Assembly: GCA_001579985.1 (NCBI GenBank)
Contig: LRSR01009655.1
Coordinates: 1 to 21,848 of the forward strand
Direction of reading: 5' to 3'
Source: Hypsibius dujardini
Taxonomy: Eukaryota; Tardigrada; Eutardigrada; Parachela; Hypsibiidae
Length of the DNA: 21,848 bases
The notes under the pieces are model-generated. The model searched no databases. It was not told the DNA's origin and saw only the letters and a list, made by a program, of their open reading frames with translations. The translations under genes and the position numbers were made by a program. Shown here piece by piece: positions 1 through 8,547 of this stretch. Every line of letters starts with the position of its first letter. Within the stretch, counting starts at the first letter, position 1.

Positions 1-204
1 GAGTGGACAGAGTTACAAACTAAGTATGATACTCGTGAGTTAAAGAACTATCATGATTGGATATGGGGACTTGTTGGGCGTGTCCAACACTGGCTTGCGG
101 AAAACACTACGATTTTGATGCTTCGACCCGACTTGCAGCAAACATTCAGGAAGCCAATGTTGTACAAATGACTGAAATGGCCATCCATGAAAATAACATT
201 CTGT
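1..204 (+). other. Possible coding remnant at window edge, unrecognised
   Basis: Frame 1 is open from the window edge to a TGA at 169-171 (56 codons, including ELQTKYDTRELKNYHDW). Frame 3 is open from about 60 to a TGA at 202-204 and also reads like protein (CGKHYDFDASTRLAANI, then VVQMTEMAIHENN). Two coding-like frames meeting near 90-100 could mean one exon with a single-base frameshift. No start, splice donor or known motif is visible. It could be the 3' end of a gene or of a transposon protein lying mostly outside the window, or chance. Confidence 0.2.
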
Positions 205-244
205 GACCAAATACCGAAACGAAATGAAAAGATAAGTTATACAG

Positions 245-530
245 TCGACTGAGAGGCAGACAGACAAACTTTCCATCCAGACAAACAAACTGACAAACAA
301 ACATAGACAGGTAGAGAGACAGAGAGACAGGTAAGCAAGACAGACAGACAAACAAATAGATAGACAAACCTAGACAGGTAGAGAGACAGATAAACAGACA
401 AACAAACAGGCAGGCAGATAGAGAGGTAGGCAGACAGAGAAACGGACAGGCAGGCAGGCAGGCAGGCAGATAGACAGGTAGGCAGACAGAGAGACAGAAA
501 GATATAGCCAGGCAGGCCAATTTATAGTGA
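245..530. repeat. Simple repeat, interrupted CAGA/CAGG/CAAA tetranucleotides
   Basis: About 285 bp of imperfect four-base repeats on the plus strand (cagacaga, caaacaaa, caggcagg; the purest run is caggcaggcaggcaggcagg near 448-468). Open frames through it are cysteine-, leucine- and serine-rich translations of the repeat and are not genes. It directly abuts the 3' end of the transposase relic at 552, so repeat growth may have accompanied truncation of that element. Confidence 0.9.
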
Positions 531-551
531 GCTAGACAGTTGTTTATAAGT

Positions 552-1340
552 TTAATGACTTACTTTGCCTTCAGGCATTTCTTGAATCAGTTCTTCTTGG
601 ACGTATGGGGTGATGGATTTCTCGTCCATCCAACCGGACGTATTAGTGGCCATAACAAAATTCTCATCTGTCCCTTCAGCTCGCCATGTTGTCATCACCA
701 CACTATCGTAAAGGATAAGTGGAAGCAGCATCTGGCCGGCAGCGTTCCCACATGCAAGTACAGTCGTCTGGCTACGGTCATCTTCTGCGAAACATGAATT
801 GACGTTCCTTATTCCTTTCAGGGCATAAACTTTGCTGTATCGAACACCGAGTGCAAATCCGCTTTCGTCTAGATTCCAAAGGCTGTTCGGGTTTTCGAGG
901 TATCCTTCCGCTTTGAGCTTCGCAATGAGGGTGATGTACTGCAAATACAGCTCATCCGCCCACTGTCTTGCTTTCGTACGGTTGTCGGCCTGGCTAATTT
1001 GCTCCGATAATGTGGGATGTCGCTGCAGGAAGGCTGCGTGCCAACAATTGCTAAAAGTGCTCTCGAACAGATTCTTTTCCTTGCACAAACCGAGAACAAC
1101 TTTTCCCAGGTGATACCTGGATTACGGCACACCGAGCTCGGCACAATTGTGTAGTAAATCGCAGATCGCAAGCTCCTCTTTCGGCGTAAACTTGGTCGGT
1201 CTTCCTCGGGGCCCGATTTCTCGATCATTCAAATATCGTCAAAGAGTTGTCTACGACACGCAAAAATCGCAAGCCGCCTTCCGAACAGTTGTTACCCCTT
1301 CGTCAACTGCATGTATGGCCGCATCCAATCTGCTACTCAT
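552..1340 (-). pseudogene. Broken pogo/jerky-type (DDE_1) transposase, 3' truncated
   Basis: Read on the minus strand from ATG at 1340-1338, one frame runs to TAA at 554-552 but contains three in-frame stops, at about 1256, 1244 and 1130. The order of parts fits a pogo/jerky-type transposase. A psq-like helix-turn-helix comes first (SSRLDAAIHAVDEGVTTVRK). A linker typical of CENP-B-like DNA-binding proteins follows (GPRGRPTKFTPKEELAICDL). The start of the DDE catalytic domain comes last, with the first catalytic Asp in SLWNLDESGFALG and a later NTSGWM motif. The second and third catalytic acidic residues are missing because the reading ends at the simple repeat. The end sequence GGCAAAGTAAGTCATTAA contains a good splice-donor consensus, so an exon end is an alternative to truncation. 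No inverted terminal repeats were found. It is non-functional as it stands. Confidence 0.8.
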
Positions 1341-1720
1341 TTCCGAATAACAAATTTGAACAGTGATAAAACCGTGAAATATTGATGAAAACAGCCAATT
1401 TTTTTTAACCATTCGCACTTTTAATCCACATGACATTCATGGCTTTTTCTTGCCGCAATTAAACTGAACCATTATTTAAATGTTTTGAAAGTCCGAAAGG
1501 AGGGTTTATTCTCTCACTGTACACGTAGTTCTGTTTTGAAATGGGTGAGCCGATTTACCGGCCAAGTGGAGGGTGAGTCGAAATACAGACTTTGCCTCAT
1601 AAAGTAACGGCCTTCCCCAGAATTTTTTCCACATCGAGCAGAAGATCTACGCATTCTGAGCCCCGCATTTAATGAAGAAAGTTTTCTGTGCATCGATGGT
1701 GGAACTCAGTCAGTTTTCAG
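1341..1720. other. Non-coding stretch, no feature supported
   Basis: There is no coding-like frame of useful length and no recognisable repeat. The 3' end (cagtcagttttcag at about 1707-1720) is a plausible splice acceptor for the exon that follows, so part of this stretch may be an intron of that gene, with the pogo relic sitting inside the same intron. Confidence 0.4.
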
Positions 1721-2086
1721 TATTTGCAGGCGCTGTATGATTATGCCCGTCTCAATGTGAAGAAGCTTGCATACCAGCTGGAGTACAGAAGGCACTGTTC
1801 TCCCACGTCATTCGACAAGATGGAGGGGACTCCTGCAGCTCAAGTTATGAGCGATACTGTCGCCAGGTTAGTATTTTAATACCTTGTTTATCTGGCCGGC
1901 ACACAGTCGCCCTTTTTATCCCTTAGTGCTTTGGATACACTCTGGATGCAGGGCGTGTACGAGTCCCGCCACTCGAGAACCATTGCTAATTTCTGTCGGT
2001 TCTTTAACCTCCGTTTTGACATCATAACATATCACACTCAGATGATGCAAATCAAAACCGACGCCCGTTGGAAGCTCCAGAGTTAA
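1721..2086 (+). CDS. Two terminal exons of an unrecognised gene (5' part not seen)
   Basis: Exon a is 1721-1866, preceded by acceptor ttttcag and followed by donor gttagt. Exon b starts at 1927 after acceptor atcccttag and ends with TAA at 2084-2086. The 60-bp intron joins in phase (AG + T = Ser). The joined product ends with about 101 residues, reading for example RLNVKKLAYQLEYRRHC, FDKMEGTPAAQVMSDTVA, ALDTLWMQGVYESRHSRTIA and FDIITYHTQMMQIKTDARWK. It is rich in charged residues and has no transmembrane segment. Coherent protein on both sides of a correctly phased short intron is the main support. I do not recognise the family. It lies directly upstream of kinase relic A and on the same strand, but its stop codon makes it a separate unit. 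It could be the end of a host gene or of a transposon protein. Confidence 0.5.
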
Positions 2087-2188
2087 CGTCCAGTACGAGT
2101 AGAATTGATGTAAACACTTTTCTGCGAGCCCTGCCGGGAGGGGGGAGGGCAGGACGTATGTCATGCAAGTACTGTACTCGCATTATAG

Positions 2189-4089
2189 TTCCTGGTCAAC
2201 AATCCTCCTCCTCTATCTTCGACTACAATATTAGACTTCACCAATCAGATGGTGAGAGCATTAAGCTACCTTCACAACGATAGTGACCAACAACAGCAGG
2301 CGATCTTTCACGGTAACTTGAAGCCGGTAAAAATGATTTTAACGGGTACAAATGACAATCTAGTACTGAAATTGGGCAGTCGACCAAGAATCGACCAAGA
2401 ATCGACCAAGAAGGGCACCTTGCGATATATGTCTCCGGAGATGATTGGTTGTGAAGATCCGGGCACTACGATGGCCATTGTGGGTCGAGCCACGGATATA
2501 TGGAGCCTGGGTTGCATCGTCCTGCGTATGTATTCGGTTGATTGGCTTGATCGCCGATCATGTGATGGGGCGTGGGTGAAAGGGGAAAGCTTGAGTGATC
2601 AACAGTTCCAGGCAATCTTTATCGACGGCGGATCTCCCAATATACCGGAGAATATGGATGAAACAGTTAAATCATTGGTGACCTCTTGTTTACGCCGGAA
2701 TCTTTCTAGCAGATTAAAAGCCGGCGAGTTAGCGCAGGACATTGTCAAAGGACAAATTATACTGTCTAGCATGTCCACCGTCATTGAGCCGCTCATCAAA
2801 TCCCTCATCTCTGCTGATCTTCCGAGGTTTCGGAACTGGAAAGCATCAGATACGGTGTGCACGCACGATAAGTTGAACGAGAGGTTCATGCAGTTGCTAT
2901 CCTACATCGAATGCTGTTCCTGCTCCGAAGGTCTCATGTGCGTCGCATCATAATTTCAACGTGAACTAAAATACATTTTGAAGGCTGACATGCTGAGGTT
3001 CAATCTTGCAGAACTCATCCTATTCCGAGAGAAGCTGCTTCGCAATCTTGAACTGCCAAACCATTCCAGACTTGGTTATCGGGCCCAAACGTTTGTGAAG
3101 CGTATTGCCAGTTTCTCCCGGTTTATAGAGGACACAATTCAACTAGCGTCATCTTGTGGCTCAAAAACTGTTTGAGACAGGCTTTCCGTCCAGACCTGGC
3201 AGCACGCGTAGATTTTGCCAGGCAGTTTCGGGTCTGGGAGCATTGTATTTGCATCGTCCTGTGTCAGGCCTGCAGCATGGAATTTGCTTATTTATGGCTC
3301 ACCATTGTTCTATGCATCCCTCCGGTCGAGAGTTATGAAAGAGCATCCACGGTATTCCAACGATTGCGGAATCTTGAAACTTCTGTGAGGGACGTGATGA
3401 TAATACTCGAAATCGCTAGAATACATATCAAATTCCACTTCCTCTTCTTGAAATACTGCGATGAGCGGCATACCGAATGTGGTGCTGCTGAAGACGGACT
3501 GTGTAATGGACTCTCCGAGTTTGTTTATCGGGAGCTGACAAAAAGCGTGAAAGATTCGACCTCCATTCGGCAATCGTTACAGGAAAGATATCCTCAGTTT
3601 CAGTGGTCCGTTATAGTCGGTAAAATCGACTCTCCTCACCCTCGAAAGGTAGAGTACGATGGCTCATCTGTCGCCAATCTTATGTGGATTCAACGGATGA
3701 CGAATTTGAAAAGTGCCAACTGCAAAAAAGGAAAAATCAGAGCCCGGTCGTTGAAGTACGGAGAGCTCCGGTGGCGCACTAATGACCTCGATTGCCTGGT
3801 GCTTTGGGCAGAAGCTAAAAACTTAGAGGAGGGACGCAATTTTCCGACCAGCGAATTACGAAACTTTATTGAAGGGCGTGACAGCTTCAAGTCACCTGAT
3901 TTCGCGAGATGGGCGAAATTGAACCTCCTGTACTATCGCGAACGGCTCTGTCAGGGGGACCGGGAGGACAATGAAAGTTTAGCGGAAGTGGATGGGATCC
4001 CTTATTCGTTAACTCTTCAAGATCATCCTAACATCTACTTCTGGCCTCTTCCTTCAGATTATGCGAGCAAAGTTTATTCCCATGAGTGA
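2189..4089 (+). pseudogene. Kinase paralogue A: degenerate protein-kinase-like gene lacking the N-lobe
   Basis: Homologous to paralogue C along its length. It starts just after a splice acceptor (gcattatag, 2180-2188) at the residues that follow the kinase hinge (FLVNNPPPLSSTT). It continues through VRALSYLHN, AIFHGNLKP, TKKGTLRYMSPEM and TDIWSLGCIVLRM to the end of the C-lobe at about 2750. The catalytic HxD Asp is Asn (HGN) and the DFG segment is missing. TAA at 2951-2953 interrupts the frame, which continues to about 3172. A frameshift near 3160-3172 then moves to the frame used from about 3157 to TGA 4087-4089. The last 280 codons are intact and share with C the blocks QFQWSVI, SLKYGELRWRT, LDCLVLW and LTLQDHPNIYFWP. 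No N-lobe (glycine loop or Lys) is visible upstream, where the unrelated exons 1721-2086 lie. It is probably a pseudogene. A transcribed pseudokinase with extra introns is less likely. Confidence 0.8.
2380..2412 (+). repeat. Three exact tandem copies of an 11-bp unit
   Basis: The unit tcgaccaagaa occurs three times without a mismatch at 2380-2390, 2391-2401 and 2402-2412, inside kinase relic A. In paralogue C the same place has one related unit (tcgacaaagaa) just before the GTIRYMSPE block. The repeat replaces the stretch that would carry the DFG-equivalent motif, and looks like slippage next to a deletion. Confidence 0.9.
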
Positions 4090-4339
4090 GTTGTTTGGAA
4101 TATTTTTGTAGGTTCTTTCTAAAGCTAGACATTACAAATAATCATAAAAGCAACATGGCAATTGTGCTGTCATTTCAGTGTAATCTTTGTTATCCAAGTC
4201 GTACGCTCTATTTGTTTGGGATAAATCTAAAGATGGTAGATGTAGTTTGTAGTTTGCAGCTTATGTTACTGAAGGCCCTGAAGGGCCATCCTGAAGGTAG
4301 ACGATTGGCTCTGGATGGAAAGTGATCTGTCCACTTCAT
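4090..4339 (+). repeat. Kinase 3' flank, copy A (about 4137-4225), plus non-coding remainder
   Basis: About 4137-4225 aligns with the 3' flank of paralogue C (19769-19860) and of B (13240-13300). Shared words are gcaattgtgc, caatctttnt and ccaagtcgtac, in the same order and orientation. The homology fades after about 4225. The rest up to 4339 shows no gene. This is probably 3' untranslated or flanking DNA copied with the kinase gene. Confidence 0.7.
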
Positions 4340-4910
4340 GTAAACCGTGAATCGTCGAACTGTCGAACCGTCAAACCGTGTTCGATGGTAGTCACTAGGT
4401 AGTCTGTCCGAGTGGTGAACGGTAAGTGAGTAAATCCTTGGTTAGTCTGAAGGTGCGACGGTTTGTTCGGATGGTTTTCGGTCAGTTTTGTGATAGACAG
4501 GCTGTCCAACTTGTGGGTAGCCTAACGGGGGGATGATCAGCTAGGAGGATGAATGATCAGCTCTGGGTGTGGAACCGTTCTCCAGGGCTGACCGTCTACC
4601 TCCGGGTCAAATTAGTCAACCTTCGGACAAACCAACCCTCACTCCAACTGGTGGTTACTAACCGTCTTTCTTCGGGACGGATTGTCCACCCTTCCAACCA
4701 ACCGTCGGACAGTAAAGCTGATGGATAGACTGCCGGAGTCCGTGACCAATGAATTCATCGCCTTCTCACTACCAAGATGGACCGTCCACCCCTCAGCAGA
4801 TCGTCTATCAAACAGACTGGCTGCGTCTACCATTTGGTCTTACCGACCGTTTATTACCTTTACAGAAGCCGTCATTATCCGGACCTGCCGTTTCCTACGA
4901 TGAACGACTG
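4340..4910. repeat. Decayed 20-bp minisatellite, first block
   Basis: Diverged units of about 20 bp, built from accgtc, ttcgg/tccgg and gtcaac-like words (for example gttcggatggttttcggtca near 4462 and agtcaaccttcggacaaacc near 4614). In the second half of the block (about 4580-4900) the words are mostly in the cttcgg..accgtc orientation, opposite to the block at 5060-5345. Open frames here have no protein-like character. The units are too diverged for a reliable copy number by eye. Confidence 0.6.
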
Positions 4911-5059
4911 CAGCCGTTTTTTTAGAGACACGTTTTTCGAAGGTAGACCCTCAATAACCTGTTTTTTTAGGGATGTCCTCCAAAAATCTCGGTTTTTTTA
5001 AGAACACATAAAAATAAAAAATGGTGAGCCGTACAGAAATATCGCAAGTATATTTGCAA
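4911..5059. other. T-rich spacer between the opposed 20-bp blocks
   Basis: About 150 bp with three long T runs (near 4917, 4961 and 4992) followed by an A-rich stretch (aaaataaaaaatgg). It has no coding potential and lies at the centre of the opposed repeat blocks. Confidence 0.5.
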
Positions 5060-5345
5060 AACCGACGGTCAGTCCAGAAAATGATCAGTTAGTATGGAAG
5101 GTTGACGGTAGATCCCGAAGAAAAACTACCAGTCCGGAAGGTTTCCGGGTACTCCCGAAGGTTGACAGCCCAACCCGAAGACTGACGGTTAGTCCGGAAA
5201 GATACTCATGACTCTGGAATGTTGCCGGTTCAACCTGAAGATTGACTGTCAGTCTTCAGGGTGAATCGTCAACCTTCCGGTAAACTTGTGAACTGACCGT
5301 CGGTCTCCGGGGTACGCCGTCAACCCTCCACAGTAGCCGTCAGCT
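5060..5345. repeat. Decayed 20-bp minisatellite, second block, opposite orientation
   Basis: About 14 units of exactly 20 bp can be followed from 5061. Examples are gttgacggtagatcccgaag at 5101-5120, aaaaactaccagtccggaag at 5121-5140, gtttccgggtactcccgaag at 5141-5160 and gttgacagcccaacccgaag at 5161-5180. The approximate consensus is gttgacggttagtccggaag. The last third, from about 5256, reverses to the cttccgg orientation. Together with 4340-4910 it forms a fold-back-like arrangement. Confidence 0.8.
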
Positions 5346-5399
5346 TTCAGCAAGAAAAGTGAAAAAGATCAAGAAATATATCGATTCGGATAATCCGCG

Positions 5400-6840
5400 G
5401 ACCCAGGCGACATGGCCAACAACGTAGGTGTCTCTCAAGCTTCGATTAGTCGCTTGACTGGAGGGGATTTCGATGCAACGTGCATCAATAGGACGTCGTT
5501 TATCACCACACCGAGGCCGCCATTAATCAGTGCGGAAAAAGGTTTCAACACTTCCACTTCCTCATTGACGGCGAGAAACTAAAGTACGTTGTGTCTATGG
5601 ACGAGACAATGTTTCCATTGGATGGTTAAAATGCGTTCCGCGATCGAATCTATCGTCCGAGTAAGCCAGAAAACAGAAAGAAACCAGCGCCGTGAAAGTT
5701 GGAAAGCCATCGATGATGGCTCAAGCAGTGGATGATTGCTATGGGTTATAACTGGCGTGGACAAACTCCCCTCTACGTAGTGGATTCCAAAGCCAAGGTT
5801 TACGCTGCGCTTTTTTTGAGCAAACACTAAAGCCGATGATGATTGTGGACGTCCCTGCGCTCTATGGAGAGGATGCGGACAAAGTGGTCTTGCACATTGA
5901 CAATGCCGTAGCGCATTTGGCCGCAACGGTCAACAAATGGCTCACCGATAGGGATGCCGATTACGCAGGCGGTTTGGTTCGGTTCGGTTAATACGCGGTT
6001 CAGATGCTTAACCGGTTAGCTTTTCCGGGTTAATTCTCTAAACCGACCCACGCGGTTCGATTAAAAATCCGAACTGACTCAGGCGGTTCAAACCGGGTTG
6101 AACCGCGGTTACCCGGTCACGTAGTTAAATCAGTGAGAAATACACCGTGAGCCGGCTGCAGTCAGTACGTGAGCTCTCAATAGCTAGAATTCATTCAGTT
6201 TATTGAAGTAAAGCGCGTAATTGCTGCATATTAGTGCATGAGAATGTTAAGGTAAACTAGGGGTGCCACCCTTGTGACTAATTGAGTTAATTCCTTGTCC
6301 AGACTGAACTTGTTTCTAATTTTACCCGTGAATACGGTTTATAACGGTTCGTAACGGGTAAACGGTTCGGTTTGACGCGGTTCCAAACGCTAACCGGTTA
6401 CTTTAAGGCGGTTCGAAACCCTAACCGGTTTAAACGGTTCGGTTAAATTTAAAAACCGCGTCAGGCGGTTCGGTTCAAACCGCGGTTAAACCGGTTAATC
6501 AGCGTAATCGGCATCCCTACTCACCGATCACGGCTATAAATTTATTCGGAAAGATAATGGTTGGCAAACTTTCCAGATCTAGCCCCGATGGATTTCTTCG
6601 CAAACAATTATTTTAAAATCGACTGAGACGGCGGAAGTATCGAACGGAAGCGGGCATGATCAAGTACGCGGGAGAGGATTGAGCCAAAATTCCGTTGGAA
6701 ATGTTGCAAAACTATTCCTTGTCTTGGCCTGATTGTGTCTGGGCTGTGCACAAGGCAAAGTGCCATGCTGCTCGGAAGAAAGCTAAGCGATTGAGCAAGA
6801 AATGAAATTTCGACGATTTTTTGAGTGTCCATGTAGTAGT
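5400..6840 (+). pseudogene. Tc1/mariner-like (DDE_3) transposase relic, split by a MITE
   Basis: Protein-like pieces lie in order but in shifting frames with several stops. A helix-turn-helix piece comes first (MANNVGVSQASISRL, from about 5412). The first catalytic Asp region is VVSMDETMFPLDG (about 5588-5626). A middle region follows (MGYNWRGQTPLYVVDSKAKV, about 5740-5800). The second Asp is in VVLHIDNAVAHLAATVNKW (about 5885-5940). The third is in DLAPMDFFANNYFK (about 6575-6616). The frame is also broken by the MITE at 5949-6519. Leaving that element and one copy of its 8-bp duplication out of the reading joins NKWLTD to HGYKFIRKDNGW. Terminal inverted repeats were not identified. The element is dead, and older than the MITE inserted in it. 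Confidence 0.8.
5949..6519. mobile_element. Non-autonomous hAT-type element (MITE), 571 bp
   Basis: The ends are perfect 18-bp inverted repeats, TAGGGATGCCGATTACGC at 5949-5966 and its complement at 6502-6519. They are flanked by an exact 8-bp target duplication, CTCACCGA, at 5941-5948 and 6520-6527. An 8-bp duplication together with a TAGGG-type terminus is diagnostic of the hAT superfamily. Inside each end are many repeats of cggttcggtt, ttaaccgg and aaccgcggtt type, an arrangement expected of subterminal transposase-binding sites. No transposase is encoded. It is inserted within the Tc1-like transposase relic, so it is the younger of the two. Confidence 0.92.
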
Positions 6841-6992
6841 GAATTGCCCTTTATATGAGACTGAAAAATAACAGCATTGACATAGAAAATAATACTATAG
6901 TAAAGAAATTACTTTAATACACTGTATGATTTCATCATTGGCTAATTATTTTTTATTTGGAAAACCTGACTCCCGCCATTTATGATCCTGTA
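6841..6992. other. AT-rich spacer without gene
   Basis: An AT-rich stretch between the Tc1-like relic and the mariner element. No coding frame or repeat was seen. It ends at the TA dinucleotide (6991-6992) used as the mariner insertion site. Confidence 0.5.
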
Positions 6993-7061
6993 CGAGGGGC
7001 ACTCTGAAATGATTGCAAGTGCAATTTCCACAAATTCAACTTTGACTTTTTAATCGGTATT

Positions 7062-8342
7062 TCACTGGAATCTCTCTATATATTCACCGTCACAATCGAT
7101 GCACTTCTGCAATCGGATCAGCCACTGCTGGAAGACAAACAAAAAGCCGTTCTTAGAGAGGTCACGGAGACCACTTAAAACCGCGCCATTGAGCTCACTT
7201 TGACTCAAAAAATTTCGCCCTTTAAGCAACTCTTTCAACTTCGGAAATAAGAAGAAATCTGCAGGTTCCAAATCTGGAGTATACGGTGGATGCGAAAGGG
7301 TAGCCAGTTTATTCTTGCGGAGGAAAGTCTTAGTCAGTGCAGACGTGTGACACGACGCGTTGTCCTGCGAACAGAAAAGTATGCAATCGAGCAATCAATC
7401 GACTGCAGAACCGGAAAAAAGTAGCGCACATTAAGTCCACCCCCTGCAAAGCCAGATCGTCTTGGGCCCACTTAATAATATTTTTCAAACACATGATTTT
7501 GGCAACTAATCGAATTTCAAACAAAAGCAGAAAACGTTTGAGACAATGGCGGGCTCTGCCGACCTTTCTCACCTGCAACAGGTAGATTCTTCGAGTTCCT
7601 GACTTCGGTCGTTTTTTTCACAGCTTTTGAACCACCTTCTGCAGACATTTTCGAACGTAGAAAAGAGAATTCACTGCCTTGTGTCCAGGGGAACGAGTGA
7701 AATTAGTGCGAAAGAACACACCCTTGTAGTTGAAGAATATCAGCAACATCGACTTCTGCACACTCCGCCCACGCCAAACGATCGTTGGCCGCGGCTGCCC
7801 AGGACGCACCCACATCATCGACATTCTCTTTGTCATCGGGTCGTAGTAGTACATCCAAGATTTATCTTCCGTCAGGATTTTCCTGAGGAACAATTCGGGG
7901 TTCTACGGCACCTGCTCAGAATTTTCAAAGCGAAGTCCAACCTGGCTTGTTTTTGACCTTCCTGCAGCAAATGAGGGACCCATCTTGCACAGAGCTTTCT
8001 GAGACCCAGTTCGTGGTGCAGAATGATATCCAGAGCAGCAGAGCCGATGCCAATTTCAATCTGAATCTCCTCCCAGGTAGCACGGGGATCCTCGGTGATG
8101 TAGCAATCAATGGCTTCGATATTGCGAGGGGTCACAGCCGTTGCAGGACGTCCTGGAGATGGGACATCTCCCAGCGTCTTTCTTCCTCTTCTGAACTCTC
8201 GAAAGTATCTCCACACAGTATGAATTGAAGGTGCAAAAACTCCGAAAGTGTTTTTTAATCGTTTGAATGTCTCAAGAGGAGTTTGGCCGTTGGAATAATC
8301 GTTGAAAGCAGCTGCCCGAAGAGCATGCTTATCGCGCTGCAT
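7062..8342 (-). pseudogene. mariner transposase (DD34D), broken, with an intron-like insert
   Basis: Part 1 starts at ATG 8342 and encodes the helix-turn-helix region (GRPATAVTPRNIEAIDCYI) and the mariner signature HHELGLRKLCARWVPHLLQE. A one-base frameshift near 7890 then leads into part 2, with the first catalytic Asp in ILTEDKSWMYYYDPMTKR. Part 2 is interrupted by TGA at 7620-7618 and ends at IYLLQ (codon CAG 7575-7573). After the insert the frame resumes in phase with DNASCHTSALTKTF (second Asp), then HPPYTPDLEPADFFLF (third Asp, 34 residues later), and ends at about 7062 with YIERF. The DD34D spacing is that of mariner proper. One frameshift and one stop make it inactive in this copy. 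Confidence 0.9.
7365..7572 (-). other. Intron-like 208-bp insert in the mariner transposase
   Basis: On the minus strand the insert starts with GTGAGA directly after a CAG codon (7575-7573) and ends with cttttctgttcgcag directly before GAC (7364-7362), the second catalytic Asp codon. It sits exactly between Gln and Asp of the LLQ-DNA motif, in phase 0, with a T-rich tract before the acceptor. A second acceptor-like site (ccggttctgcag) lies about 40 bp upstream. Mariner elements normally lack introns. It may be a gained intron, or an insertion that happens to have these borders. Confidence 0.7.
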
Positions 8343-8547
8343 TTTGCAAATGAGCCAATGTTTTCATTTTTCAAAGTGGCTTTACATTACCAACTCGCCT
8401 GTGGCCGGTTGTCAACCGATTTCGCTCAAACTTTTTATTCGTCACCCCAACTGGATGTTGTCCCTGTTGAATTGTTGTGAATGAAGTTTTGCATAACTAA
8501 TTATTTAAAAAAAATGCACTTGCAATCATTTCAGAGTGCCCCTCGTA

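Larger units (their letters stand above)
6993..8545 (-). mobile_element. mariner element with complete ends, 1553 bp
   Basis: Perfect 31-bp inverted repeats lie at 6993-7023 (begins CGAGGGGCACTCTGAAATGA) and 8515-8545. The flanking TA dinucleotides at 6991-6992 and 8546-8547 form the target duplication expected of the Tc1/mariner superfamily. The transposase remnant is on the minus strand. The element is about 200 bp longer than the roughly 1.3 kb usual for mariners. The excess equals the 208-bp intron-like insert at 7365-7572, because 1553 minus 208 is 1345. The identical ends suggest a fairly recent arrival despite the broken reading frame. Confidence 0.95.

Noticed and set aside
40-520. 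Minus-strand frames rich in Cys, Leu and Ser (103 and 124 codons)
   Set aside because: They are translations of the CAGA/CAGG simple repeat and carry no gene signal beyond it.
5579-5926. 115-codon minus-strand frame
   Set aside because: Antisense to the Tc1-like catalytic region, which has recognisable DDE motifs on the plus strand.
7627-8228. Plus-strand frames of 93-109 codons in the mariner element
   Set aside because: Antisense to the transposase remnant.
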